A stretch of DNA of 64,000 nucleotides from Spartobacteria bacterium (lineage in GTDB: Bacteria > Verrucomicrobiota > Verrucomicrobiia > Chthoniobacterales > UBA10450). The stretch is from NCBI GenBank assembly GCA_003167365.1, contig PMTM01000006.1, forward strand, positions 764,391-828,390, given 5' to 3'. The translations under genes were made by a program, and so were the position numbers. The notes under the pieces were generated by a model that made no database searches, had not been told where the DNA came from, and saw nothing but the letters and a program-made list of their open reading frames with translations. Of the stretch, positions 51,968 through 60,876 are shown piece by piece. Positions within the stretch are counted from its first letter, which is position 1. Every line of letters starts with the position of its first letter.

Positions 51968-52204
51968 CTAAGACAACGCGAGATCAGTCTCCGCCATCTG
52001 ACCCTGCACGTTAACGCTCAGGGTATGCGCTCGTATGTCTGACGTTACATAGCCGAACGTTTTCCAAAATTCGAAACCCTGGCCGAGAACTACGCCCAAT
52101 ACGAGGACAAGCAATGTGAACCCTCGATCTCCCCACACGTTTCTTTGTTGGTTCTCCATTGCCGCGAAAATCTCCGCCCGCATCTTCCTGGCTGGCGTCG
52201 ACAT
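51968..52204 (-). CDS. Small membrane protein (about 78 aa)
   Basis: From ATG 52204 (or 52216) the product starts MSTPARKMRAEIFAAMENQQ, then has one membrane helix (GFTLLVLVLGVVLGQGFEF) and an outward polar tail. The frame stays open further upstream to 52363 but that part overlaps the DUF2971 gene. It points toward the SIR2-HerA pair's 3' end. Function unknown; small membrane proteins often accompany defence genes. Confidence 0.5.
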   Translation of the reverse strand: MSTPARKMRAEIFAAMENQQRNVWGDRGFTLLVLVLGVVLGQGFEFWKTFGYVTSDIRAHTLSVNVQGQMAETDLALS

Positions 52205-52344
52205 ATAACCGGTCATCGAGGTTAACCTAGGATTCATCCTGCGGCATATCTGAATACATTGAGGCAGGTGTGGACCTATGCGGCGCGCCAAGTGAAATTT
52301 CAGTCCCGCTTGCGCAATCACCCCGCTGCGCGCAGCCTCATTAC

Positions 52345-53121
52345 GTGAAAACAGGTTCAACACCTCCAGCGATCCTCTACAAATATCTCGACGAGTCCGG
52401 CGCGCAGACCTTTCTCGCCAAGCCGCAGTTACGATTTACAAAATTCATCGACCTCGATGATGTCCTCGACACAATGCCTGGCTTCACTCCGCAAAGCGGT
52501 GATCAGGCGCGCATCAATGCGATAGAACGGGTGAGTCGAAATCCGCTTGAATCAATATCGATAAAACACCAACTCATCTTTTTTGAAGAACTTGGTATGC
52601 TCTCAACATCATATCTAGAAGAGTTGATGCGTGAGGTCATCAAGGACCAAGGCGAGTTTCCCTATGTATGTTCTCTATCCGCCGAGCCGGGTTCTCTCGC
52701 AATGTGGTCGCTGTATGCCCAGCGGCATGCGGGAATTGTTTTTGGAATAAGTTCGCGTTGTGACCGTTTGATTGCGGATAAGGAACGCGAACTGCAACAG
52801 ATGGTTTACTCGCCGGATCGTCCAAACACGCCCTTCAACAATCCTAAATTTGAAGATGTTATTTCAGCTCTTTGGACGAAGGGAACGGATTGGGAGCATC
52901 AACAAGAATGGAGAATTCTGGCAGAGAACGGAGCCACTGATTATCTGATGCGCGGCGAGGTGAAGGAAGTCATTTTCGGTTATCGCTACGCTCCCAAGGT
53001 TACGGGCGATAAAGCAGAGCACATGAAGCGAGAGGTGTTTCAGCAAACAAAGTTCTTCGATGCGTTTCCAAGTCCGGTGGAACACAAGATGATAGCCCGC
53101 CCAATAGAAGCGGATCGCTAG
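52345..53121 (+). CDS. DUF2971-family protein
   Basis: 258 residues from GTG 52345, giving the usual start ...PPAILYKYLDESGAQTFLAKPQLRFTKFIDLDD; an in-frame GTG at 52270 is possible. Later motifs fit the family: YVCSLSAEPGSLAMWSLYAQRHAGIVFGI and ALWTKGTDWEHQQEWRIL. The family is of unknown biochemistry and frequent in defence islands and near restriction systems. It stands between the SIR2-HerA pair and an AbiU2-like HEPN gene. No neighbouring overlap decides an operon. Confidence 0.82.
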   Translation: MKTGSTPPAILYKYLDESGAQTFLAKPQLRFTKFIDLDDVLDTMPGFTPQSGDQARINAIERVSRNPLESISIKHQLIFFEELGMLSTSYLEELMREVIKDQGEFPYVCSLSAEPGSLAMWSLYAQRHAGIVFGISSRCDRLIADKERELQQMVYSPDRPNTPFNNPKFEDVISALWTKGTDWEHQQEWRILAENGATDYLMRGEVKEVIFGYRYAPKVTGDKAEHMKREVFQQTKFFDAFPSPVEHKMIARPIEADR

Positions 53122-53184
53122 ACGGACGATGACCCAGAATCACGCAATGCAGCGTCGGATGACCGACGATGAGTCTCGCCGCGG

Positions 53185-53835
53185 TCAGCCTCCAAATCGA
53201 AGGCTTTTTGGCCGCGACCTCTCAGCATCATATCCAAGCTGAAGGTATCTCACGAGCTCTTGAAAGTCCCCGCAAACTGCGCCGGTGTGATAGGTGGATT
53301 CTACATTTGAAAAAAAACAATCAAACGCGCTCAGAAAGTCGACGATCATTTTGCCCAATTGTCTCATTGCAGAGATAGTAATTCCTTCTCCGATCTTCAT
53401 GCGGGGCGGCAGATAAACCTCTGATGAAGAATGGGCGAGTTTCTTGTGACGGTATTTTTGCATCGGTTGAACAGCCTTCTCAATTGCGGGCCATTTTTCG
53501 CGCAATGCTATTTCCAGTTTCGAATATTTTGAGGCTCGGAGTGTCGCAAGTAAGCCAAGAAGGGTTACATTTTGCTGGCGATTTTTTCGCGCGCCGCTTT
53601 CTCTTTGGGCCGTCATGCGCGTAAACAACAAAACGATATGGTTCACTAGCAATTCCTGATATTGAATAAAAAAGCCTGGCGCTGTCTCATTTAAAACCTT
53701 TATCCTTGCTGGCTCATATAACCACGCCAGCTCATCAATAAGACTAAGCGCCTCGCTTATCGCCCCTCCTAGATGCGCATACGTGTGCCGGAATTTCAGA
53801 GGGATTCGTGGGTCAGGTTTAAGTCGCCTAGCCAT
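53185..53835 (-). CDS. HEPN protein, AbiU2-like
   Basis: 216 residues from ATG 53835 (open to 53871). Helical throughout: FFIQYQELLVNHIVLLFTRMTAQ, LLGLLATLRASKYSKLE, then MQKYRHKKLAHSSSEV with the HEPN catalytic-type R-x5-H, and a closing helix AMRQLGKMIVDFLSAFDCFF. The layout matches HEPN_AbiU2, the ribonuclease-like domain of an abortive-infection family. Probably a solitary defence or toxin gene; a partner antitoxin was not recognised. It is convergent with the DUF2971 gene. Confidence 0.7.
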   Translation of the reverse strand: MARRLKPDPRIPLKFRHTYAHLGGAISEALSLIDELAWLYEPARIKVLNETAPGFFIQYQELLVNHIVLLFTRMTAQRESGARKNRQQNVTLLGLLATLRASKYSKLEIALREKWPAIEKAVQPMQKYRHKKLAHSSSEVYLPPRMKIGEGITISAMRQLGKMIVDFLSAFDCFFSNVESTYHTGAVCGDFQELVRYLQLGYDAERSRPKSLRFGG

Positions 53836-54023
53836 CGAAACGGAGGTTCCAAAGCGTATTACCGACAGCACAGCAAATCAATTCCTTTACAGAAGACTTC
53901 GCCAACTCAACCCTTCGCTGGACAACCTGTGGACAAGTCCCGTGGACATCGTTGCGCAGCAATGCGCTGATTTGCACACCCGGCGTCGAGTTACCAGCAC
54001 CTCTATATAATAAGAGCAGCGAG

Positions 54024-54079
54024 TGGAGCCGACGACGGGATTCGAACCCGTGACCTACGGTTTACGAAACCATTGCTCT
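54024..54079 (-). pseudogene. 3' fragment of a tRNA-Thr(CGU) gene, probable attachment-site remnant
   Basis: On the minus strand the sequence contains a complete anticodon stem-loop with loop TTCGTAA (anticodon CGT, Thr), variable region, a perfect T-arm (ACGGG/CCCGT around TTCGAAT), acceptor 3' strand CGTCGGC, discriminator T and an encoded CCA. The 5' half is missing: after AGAGCAATGG the match ends at 54079, and the partner acceptor strand GCCGACG does not occur. This is the type of displaced 3' end left at the far border of an integrated element. It cannot make a working tRNA. Confidence 0.8.
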
Positions 54080-54185
54080 GATATCGCGGACAGCGGCCGG
54101 CGGGAGCTGACATCACGACACTTGCCATTTCTTCCTCACTTTGAGAGGGTACATTCACCTTGCCTCCCGTGAACTCCGTTCTTCC

Positions 54186-57100
54186 GTGAACCTATCGCAA
54201 TTACTCGCTGACTATGAAGCTAAGAATCCTAGGCGAGCGACCGGCGGACTTCGTGCACTTAGTGGGTTTGATTACCAACTTCGACTGTACTTAGCCGATT
54301 ATGTCGAGGCGCTTACGAAGGGAGAAAGTCTTGAAGGTGCCGGAACCAATTTCACGCACGGCCTAGAAGCGCTTTCCGATTTCACCAGCTCCGTGGGGAG
54401 GGGGTGGATATGCGTCCAAGTGAAGCGAACGCTCACGCAAGCGTCGATTGTCGCTGCCGCCGTTGAGTTTGCCGTCATCGAGGAGTTCTTGACCTCGCAC
54501 GGTCAACCTTATGGTGACACTCTTCCCCGGTACTGTGTTGCGGGCCAACGATCCGATCTTGTGAGCGACTGGTCATGGGATACGGTCAAACTGCCAACAG
54601 ACATCGAGAGGAAGAACCCAAGCCTCTCGGCGATTTGGGAAAGGATTCGTTTAGAAGAGCGCTTGGACCCGCCGCGCACCGAACTTGATCCTTGGTGGCG
54701 TGTTATAGTGGCTACTTTTGATGTTCTCGACCGGCCATTCGAATTCGCCCGTCGCGCCTTGGAAATCTGTCTTCGTCGACACGAAATCTCTGCCGCGCAA
54801 GTTCGCGACCGAATCGCAGAGTATTTTACGGAGATGCAGCGTCCGGTTCGGGTCACGCCACCGCGAATCCTGACAACTGAAGACTTCGTACCAGATTCGG
54901 TCGAGACTCTTAAACCGCTTCGGGTCGGATACCGGCCGAGTCTAGCGCTGGTGCGGGGCCTCCAGTACATGCCGCGTCCAACGCATGTAAATGATGCTCG
55001 GCGAGAATTAGAGCGTCTGTTGACGCTGCGGGATCACGGAGAAACGTACGGTTTGCAGGTGTTCTGGATTAAGGCGCGGTCCGGAACAGGTAAGAGTGTG
55101 CTGCTGCTCCAATTGATGGAGGAGATGGTACAGAGAGGACAACGCACCATCTGGTTGGAGGACGACGCCGCGAAAGTGACAAGCGTCTTGGAGGCGGTCC
55201 GCGATGAATTGAAATTAGGGAGCACTGAGGTGCCCGACATACTCTTCGTTGACGATGTCTACGCACCGCAAAGTCAAGAAGTATTGAACCTCATGCTTAT
55301 AGAACGGATTATTGAGTCACGACCTTTCGATCGTTGGCCGGTCGTTGTTACCTGTGGACCACCAGAGTTTCGAGATCGGATGGAGCGCGATGCGTGTGGA
55401 GGGGCGGTCAGATTCCACGACTGGAGGCTCCCGCTAGTTTGCCCAGCAGAAGCCGACAAGTTCAAGAGTTGGTATCGGTCGCGCACCGGTGAACAACCGC
55501 CAACTGGAAAGGCATTTTCAGAAACTGAGGGTCTGATGGTTTCGATGGCGTTCGAGATGCGATTTGAAAAACGCGACGCGAATCTGGAACCGTTCGCCAA
55601 CCGCTTCGGCGAGCGATTGAAAGCAAGCAACCTTGATGAGCCTTTGCAAATTCCGCTCGCCTTGAATCGGCTCTACTTGTGGACTCCGACTATTTGGCTA
55701 ACGGAACGCGTCCGAGAGCAATTCGACTCCCTTAATAAGGAGCGGGATTTTTCGATTCTAGAACTACGAGCCAGTGGCGAATTCCTGCGACTGACTCACC
55801 CGCACATTAGCGACGCGATTTATCGCGCAGTGCGCTATCCCATGGTAGGTCGTGCCTTTGCTAACGATCTCGCCAATGCTTTAAAGATGGCCGCCGAGAC
55901 TCACGTGCCAACCCTGCGCCTTCTAATGCGCACTCTCAGCTCCGTCGACGAGCGTATTAAAGAGCGTTTGAACGACGTTGACCTGCAACATTTAGCCAAA
56001 CGTGCAGCTGCTGATTGGATCACTGAACGCGTTGAAGTAAAGATTTCGGAAACTGATGCGCTGGCTGATCTGCGCGTTTCTTGGAGTTGTTGGCATGCTC
56101 AACACCCGGAGCTTGCATTAGAAGTCTTGCTGGGCCGAACTCCAGGACAGCTTATCGACGAGGCGCGACAGGCGCTGGATTCTTCGCGCGCAACATGGCC
56201 TTTCCTCTGGCGTCGCCTCGACTCAGCTTTTCAAAACCATGCCGGTTTGGCAGTTGACGCACTTGACTGGTTATTCCTACCGAGCTCTCAGACATCGCGC
56301 TCTTGGAGTTTTATCTGGGAGCGTGTTTGGGATTTGAGTCACATTTACCCCAAGCTAATCGATATGCTGCTTCTCGTCCGCGGTGCCGAGGCCTGGCTAA
56401 ATCAAAACGCGGAGCAACGGACGTGGCATTACATTTGGAAAAAACTTCTGGAAGCCAGTCGGTGTGCATCGCCGATACTAACGACGGAATCCGTTCTTGC
56501 ACGCGGTTGGAAATGGGCGATCGAATCGGCGGACTGGCATGTTCGGGCTGATCACCCTGCCTGGACGTTCGTCTGGCAGGATTTATTAAGCGGATTTCAA
56601 CGAACATCAGATCAACGGAACGTACTGCTGTTGCGCGGTTACGATTGGCTCGTTGAACACGAGGAATACGGTGGATGGCCCTACGTGTGGGATCGCCTGA
56701 CGAACGAAAAGGATCTCCCTGCTGAAATTAGTCGTGTGGACTTGTTGCTGCGCGGTTACGATTGGCTCGCCGAACGCGAGCGCTGGAATCAGTGGGGTTT
56801 CGTGTGCGAGCGTTTGCTGAAATCTCCGGAGGCCCGACATATACCAGAGGTACGAGAACGTGTGGTCCCATGGTTAATAGATTCAGAAAACCAAGCCCGG
56901 GCTGAGTGGGACAAACTTCTCGAGCACTACCTAGATGCTGGCGGCAGGGACAAGACGGCGCTCAATTGTGCGATCGAGTGGATCTGGAAGAATCTTGACA
57001 AGCCACAGGTTCCGCCATTCGCCGCCAAGATTCTTAGTGTCTGCGAGAATCGACGCGAACTTGATGACTTAGCACGTTGGCTGAGTTCATGGATTTGTGT

Positions 57101-58448
57101 TCATCAGAACAACAGTCAGCTGCCCTTTCTTGCCGGATCTCTTCACCCATTACTTTCTGAACAGGAACTAACGTCACTACCGGGATGGGCCGCTCTACTA
57201 AAATCGCTGGCTGCACAACCCTTTATAGACTCGATAATTTTCGCGCAGTTGAGCCGCAGTAAGGCATTTGCTGCGGATGGTCGACTTGAGGAGGCACTAG
57301 CAGAACTTCGCCAAGTAGCGGATCGGGCGAAGACCGCTCTCGACTGGTACGCCCTCGCCGTTTCCTACGGAAAGACGGGATGCCATGAGGAGTGTGTGAG
57401 GGCAGCGCGGAAAGCTACTGAGATGGAGCCTGAGGATCCGAAATACTGGCGTTGTCTTGCAATCGGGCTGGATAATCTCGGCAGGAACAAGAAGGAAGTG
57501 ATTGAAGTGCGAATTCGCATAGCGGAGTTGACCGACACCGGTCTCGATTGGTACGCCCTCGCCGTTTACTATGGAAAGGTAGGAAATTCTGAGGAAGCTG
57601 TGAGAGCAGCGCAGAAAGCCATTGAAAAAGAACCTCTTCATTCGGAATATTGGTGTCGGCTCGCAGTTGAGTTGGCGAACGTACCCGGGAATCAGAAGGA
57701 GGCCCGGCAAGCACGAAACCGCGCAGCGGAGTTGGCTATGACCGCGGATAATTGGCAGGCCATTAGCGTGGCCAACCAACGGGCTGGGTTGTATGAGCCG
57801 GCCATCGAAGCAGCTGACAAAGCTATCGCGATAGCTCCCGAACATGTGGAGGCTTGGCGTTCACGCGCAGTAAATTTGGATCAAATCGGCCGACCCGATG
57901 AGGCTATTCTCGCATGGAAGTCGGTAGACGAGCTCGCGGGCGTAGCAACGCGGATGACGACGGTAGACGAGGCTTTGAACGACGTTCAGACAAACCCAAA
58001 GTCAATGGACGCTTGGAGACGTCTGGCATATGTATATCGTCGTGTGGGTCAGGCGTCAGAAGCAGTTTCGATCGCTCGGAGTGCAGTGGAACTTACGCCA
58101 CACATCGCTTTCGCCACGATTGCAGTTGCGGAGGATTTAATGAGCGTCCTTCCGGAAGCTGTCATTGGCCTTGTTGAAGATTTGATTGTTTTAGACCCGC
58201 AAAACGGGAACTATTTGCACCTATTAGGCGCAGCACGGCGAAAGGCTGGCGACCTAAATGGCGCTGTGGACGCTCTTCGCAAGGCGTGCAGTCTTGACCC
58301 GAAACGACCGAATTATTGGTACGCCTTGGGGAAGGCTCTTGAGGATCTCAGGACGTTGGATGAGGCTAGAATTGCTTACGAGAAGGCCGTGGAGCTTAAA
58401 GCAACGTACGCGAAAGCTCGCCGTGCTTTGGAGCGACTCACGAGTTAG
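54186..58448 (+). CDS. Avs-like defence protein: nuclease, STAND NTPase, W-repeats and TPRs
   Basis: About 1420 residues from GTG 54186; the frame opens with a TTG at 54141 (used for numbering). Domain 1 (~30-170) looks like a DUF4297/Cap4-type PD-(D/E)XK nuclease: GLRALSGFDYQ, EALSDF, CVQVKRT. Domain 2 (~270-560) is a STAND NTPase with Walker A RSGTGKS (K318) and Walker B DILFVDDVY. A middle region (~685-960) has repeats with the core W-x-[FY]-[VI]-W-x-x-L. Domain 4 (~1030-1435) is a TPR array (LEEALAELRQVADRAKTALDWYALAV, CVRAARKATEMEPEDP). Nuclease-STAND-TPR architecture is that of Avs antiviral sensors that recognise phage proteins. The W-repeats are unusual. Confidence 0.85.
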   Translation: MNLSQLLADYEAKNPRRATGGLRALSGFDYQLRLYLADYVEALTKGESLEGAGTNFTHGLEALSDFTSSVGRGWICVQVKRTLTQASIVAAAVEFAVIEEFLTSHGQPYGDTLPRYCVAGQRSDLVSDWSWDTVKLPTDIERKNPSLSAIWERIRLEERLDPPRTELDPWWRVIVATFDVLDRPFEFARRALEICLRRHEISAAQVRDRIAEYFTEMQRPVRVTPPRILTTEDFVPDSVETLKPLRVGYRPSLALVRGLQYMPRPTHVNDARRELERLLTLRDHGETYGLQVFWIKARSGTGKSVLLLQLMEEMVQRGQRTIWLEDDAAKVTSVLEAVRDELKLGSTEVPDILFVDDVYAPQSQEVLNLMLIERIIESRPFDRWPVVVTCGPPEFRDRMERDACGGAVRFHDWRLPLVCPAEADKFKSWYRSRTGEQPPTGKAFSETEGLMVSMAFEMRFEKRDANLEPFANRFGERLKASNLDEPLQIPLALNRLYLWTPTIWLTERVREQFDSLNKERDFSILELRASGEFLRLTHPHISDAIYRAVRYPMVGRAFANDLANALKMAAETHVPTLRLLMRTLSSVDERIKERLNDVDLQHLAKRAAADWITERVEVKISETDALADLRVSWSCWHAQHPELALEVLLGRTPGQLIDEARQALDSSRATWPFLWRRLDSAFQNHAGLAVDALDWLFLPSSQTSRSWSFIWERVWDLSHIYPKLIDMLLLVRGAEAWLNQNAEQRTWHYIWKKLLEASRCASPILTTESVLARGWKWAIESADWHVRADHPAWTFVWQDLLSGFQRTSDQRNVLLLRGYDWLVEHEEYGGWPYVWDRLTNEKDLPAEISRVDLLLRGYDWLAERERWNQWGFVCERLLKSPEARHIPEVRERVVPWLIDSENQARAEWDKLLEHYLDAGGRDKTALNCAIEWIWKNLDKPQVPPFAAKILSVCENRRELDDLARWLSSWICVHQNNSQLPFLAGSLHPLLSEQELTSLPGWAALLKSLAAQPFIDSIIFAQLSRSKAFAADGRLEEALAELRQVADRAKTALDWYALAVSYGKTGCHEECVRAARKATEMEPEDPKYWRCLAIGLDNLGRNKKEVIEVRIRIAELTDTGLDWYALAVYYGKVGNSEEAVRAAQKAIEKEPLHSEYWCRLAVELANVPGNQKEARQARNRAAELAMTADNWQAISVANQRAGLYEPAIEAADKAIAIAPEHVEAWRSRAVNLDQIGRPDEAILAWKSVDELAGVATRMTTVDEALNDVQTNPKSMDAWRRLAYVYRRVGQASEAVSIARSAVELTPHIAFATIAVAEDLMSVLPEAVIGLVEDLIVLDPQNGNYLHLLGAARRKAGDLNGAVDALRKACSLDPKRPNYWYALGKALEDLRTLDEARIAYEKAVELKATYAKARRALERLTS
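56628..56780 (+). repeat. Tandem direct repeat inside the Avs-like gene
   Basis: CTGTTGCGCGGTTACGATTG at 56628 recurs almost exactly from 56745, 117 bp (39 codons) on, each followed by GGCTCG and GAAC-CGAG. Both encode LLLRGYDWL[VA]E[HR]E. It reveals recent duplication of one W-repeat unit. Confidence 0.8.
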
Positions 58449-58583
58449 CGCCCTTCTTCCAGCGTTCACATGCAAATATTTTAGTTCCAGTGATTAGGCT
58501 ATCATTCTGTTGCCTCTTACCAATATCGACAGATTGCTCAAGCACCTGCCACGCTCGTTTTACAATTTGCGGTCAGCACCTAA

Positions 58584-59546
58584 TTATCTTGGATTTATGC
58601 CGGCGATGCTGATACCGGCAGTGGCCGTGGATCGCCATTGCTGCCCCCAGCCTTGCACTCTAACAACGTCGCCCAAGGTGAGTTCGACTGTGAGGGAAAG
58701 GGCCTGAGGGCGCTCCGGTTCTCGTTCACCCAAATGGCCGCGGCGTCGAAAGGTCAATGTTATTTCGGCATCCCCTTTTGCCGGCATCTCCAAGACTCCA
58801 CCTTTCCAGTCTCCGCCAGCGAAACCGAAGCAACAAGATCCAATACCGCTTGCGTTATCGAGATCGTACCGTTGCCCAAGGTCATCGACGAGGAAAGTCT
58901 TGCCGTCGCCTAGGAAACCGCCCGCCAGCAGCATCTTTATGCGAGTGGTCGTTATGCTTGTGAATCTGACATAAACGGTGGCGTTGCCGTCTCCGGAGAT
59001 CTGAGCGCGCGGCACCTCAACTATAAAGTATTCGAGCTTCTGGCGGGGCGGTGGTGCATCGCTAGTTTTGCTTGATGGACCTGCTTTTGAAGCCGGTACC
59101 TCGGGGGCAGTCTCAGTTGGGTTGGGAGTGTTGCCCACTTCGGCGAGTCTTTTCAGAGCCGCATCGAGTTTGGTCTCAATCTGCCCAACGGTCGACTCTA
59201 GGTTCCTAGCTTTTTGTTCAGCCGATTCGAGTGCCAATCGATCATTCTTTGCTTGCTGTTCCGCTTGGTCAGCACGCTTCTCGGCTGCTACATGCGCAAC
59301 GCGCTCGCCTTGGAGCATTATCCTGATCTGCGCGAGCTGGTCTGGCGCCTCGTGATGGCCTTTTGAGAAAGGTCGGCTCGTGCCGATGGCGATCCCTATG
59401 AAAACGCAACATAGTACACCTAAAATAATCCGACGAATGGTAACGGCCCAACCACGATAAACGGAGATTATGATAGGAATGGCGGTCACAACGGCCATAA
59501 CGCCCGACACTATGTTCGCGTATTGTGCTGTTCTTGAGACGTCCAC
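58584..59546 (-). CDS. Membrane-anchored coiled-coil protein of unknown function
   Basis: 320 residues. Two N-terminal membrane helices (IVSGVMAVVTAIPIIISVY and RIILGVLCCVFIGIAIG) are followed by a ~70-residue coiled coil (RIMLQGERVAHVAAEKRADQAEQQAK...ESTVGQIETKLDAALKRL), a Pro/Ser/Thr-rich linker and a beta-rich C-terminal domain (~165-320: LEYFIVEVPRAQISGDGNATVYVRF ... LTVELTLGDVVRVQGWGQQW). No family recognised. It is convergent with the Avs-like gene and divergent from the resolvase. Could be an effector or sensor at the membrane; unproven. Confidence 0.65.
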   Translation of the reverse strand: MDVSRTAQYANIVSGVMAVVTAIPIIISVYRGWAVTIRRIILGVLCCVFIGIAIGTSRPFSKGHHEAPDQLAQIRIMLQGERVAHVAAEKRADQAEQQAKNDRLALESAEQKARNLESTVGQIETKLDAALKRLAEVGNTPNPTETAPEVPASKAGPSSKTSDAPPPRQKLEYFIVEVPRAQISGDGNATVYVRFTSITTTRIKMLLAGGFLGDGKTFLVDDLGQRYDLDNASGIGSCCFGFAGGDWKGGVLEMPAKGDAEITLTFRRRGHLGEREPERPQALSLTVELTLGDVVRVQGWGQQWRSTATAGISIAGINPR

Positions 59547-59867
59547 GGGATGGGGTTGCGGTTGTTAGGAGGAAAGTCGTCTAACATACGATTATGTCGA
59601 CAATTTGGACGGATATCCACCGTAATGGCCGCCCCGTCCGTCTTTCTCTCAAATTTCATAGCGCCATTTGTGCAGCGGTCGCAGTTTGCCTAGCAGCGAG
59701 TGTTAAATTGGTCTCCAATGAAAGGGCTCGAACCCTGTAATAAGCGCGAAGTTCGGGCTGCGTCCGCGCAAGTGTCAAAGAGTATCAAATGCTTGTACAG
59801 CCGTCCAAAATGTGTTTTACTAGTTCTGTTACAGGGCGAACGGACGTTCACCCTGTAACAAGAATAA
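59547..59867. promoter_or_regulatory. Upstream region of the resolvase with repeated boxes
   Basis: 321 bp without a gene. The box ACCCTGTAA occurs at 59732-59740 and 59850-59858, and its complement TTACAGGG at 59829-59836. The pattern of spaced boxes ahead of a serine resolvase suits a res site. The region also carries promoters for the divergent coiled-coil gene. Confidence 0.45.
59828..59859. repeat. 14-bp inverted repeat just before the resolvase gene
   Basis: GTTACAGGGCGAAC (59828-59841) and GTTCACCCTGTAAC (59846-59859) are complementary except for one position, with spacer GGAC, ending eight bases before the resolvase ATG at 59868. This is well placed as a resolvase binding subsite or autoregulatory operator. 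Confidence 0.75.
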
Positions 59868-60578
59868 ATGTCGAAGGAGCCTGAGAAACAGAGACGTTGG
59901 GTATGCTACTACCGAGTCTCTACGCAGCGGCAAGGTGAGAGCGGTCTGGGCTTAGATGCACAGCGAAAAGCCATCGAGACCTACCTTAGTGTTCACAGCG
60001 GTAGCGTTCTCGCTGCCTTCACCGAGACTGAATCAGGCAAGAGAGCAGGGAATCGGCCCGAACTGCAACAGGCGCTTGATTTGTGTCGACGGAAGCGGGC
60101 AACGCTTGTGATTGCAAAGCTCGACCGCCTTGCCAGAAACGTCCATTTCATCTCAGGATTACTTGAATCGGGCTGTAATTTTGTCGCGGTCGATCAACCA
60201 ACAAAAGATCGCTTCATGCTCCACCTCCAAGCTGCTTTCGCGGAAGAAGAATCACGGAGAATTTCGCTTCGCACAAAGGAGGCGCTCGCGGCAGCAAAGC
60301 TTCGCGGGATTGTGATCGGAGCGTCCGGACGTGATCTTGCTCAGCGACACAAAACCGCGGCATTAAACCGCGCAAGAGTAATAATGCCAATCATCGAAGC
60401 TATCCAGGCCGCAGGGTTTAAAGGTTCGCGTCAAATTCGAGATGAGTTGAACCGCCGCCGAGTGCCATCGCCGGGCGGAGCGTTTTGGCATCTGCCGACC
60501 ATCCATAAGACATTGCAACGAATTGCCTTTTTAAAATCAGCCCGCGTCTCGCGTTATAGACCCGGAAGGTCGGGGTAA
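59868..60578 (+). CDS. Serine recombinase of resolvase/invertase type
   Basis: 236 residues. Catalytic domain ~8-140: VCYYRVSTQRQGESGLGLDAQRKAIETYL with the nucleophile Ser in YRVS, ETESGKRAGNRPELQQAL, TLVIAKLDRLARNV (DRLAR motif) and the long E helix AFAEEESRRISLRTKEAL. A short C-terminal recombinase/HTH region follows (SRQIRDELNRRRVPSPGGAFWHLPTIHKTLQRI). It is shorter than the large integrase at 39-40.7 kb and would resolve or invert DNA at nearby sites. An inverted repeat precedes it. Confidence 0.93.
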   Translation: MSKEPEKQRRWVCYYRVSTQRQGESGLGLDAQRKAIETYLSVHSGSVLAAFTETESGKRAGNRPELQQALDLCRRKRATLVIAKLDRLARNVHFISGLLESGCNFVAVDQPTKDRFMLHLQAAFAEEESRRISLRTKEALAAAKLRGIVIGASGRDLAQRHKTAALNRARVIMPIIEAIQAAGFKGSRQIRDELNRRRVPSPGGAFWHLPTIHKTLQRIAFLKSARVSRYRPGRSG

Positions 60579-60609
60579 TTACCCTCTGCTCAACCAGCCC
60601 TACATATAT

Positions 60610-60876
60610 ATGTATGTATATATGAGGGTCGGGGTGTTTGTAGAGAAACTTGGGCGCGGAATACCTTTGACCGAAGCGGCTCCACGAACCCTGAAAGTGG
60701 GCAGGCTGTATCCTATATCTCTCGGAAATCGGAGCCCAGATCCGGTTCCTTTCATACGCCTGCAGGGAAAGTGGCTTGCCGAACTTGGTTTCAAAGAAGG
60801 CGATATCGCAGACGTTGTAATCGCGCCCGGAGAAATCCGGCTCGTGGCGTCGCGAGGGCAAGCCGACGGTAGTTAA
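60610..60876 (+). CDS. SymE-like type I toxin
   Basis: 88 residues (ATG 60610; ATG 60622 also possible). The body RTLKVGRLYPISLG...VPFIRLQGKWLAELGFKEGDIADVVIAPGEIRLVA is a SymE domain, an AbrB-like fold known in E. coli as an RNA- or DNA-acting toxin silenced by an antisense RNA overlapping its start. An A+T-rich near-palindrome precedes the ATG. A cis-antisense RNA cannot be confirmed from sequence alone. The 3' end overlaps a convergent small gene by four bases. Confidence 0.85.
   Translation: MYVYMRVGVFVEKLGRGIPLTEAAPRTLKVGRLYPISLGNRSPDPVPFIRLQGKWLAELGFKEGDIADVVIAPGEIRLVASRGQADGS

Noticed and set aside
59715-59745. GGGCTCGAACCCT upstream of the resolvase looks like a tRNA T-arm
   Set aside because: Only four stem pairs form and no other tRNA parts are nearby; the repeated ACCCTGTAA boxes explain it better as a recombinase site.
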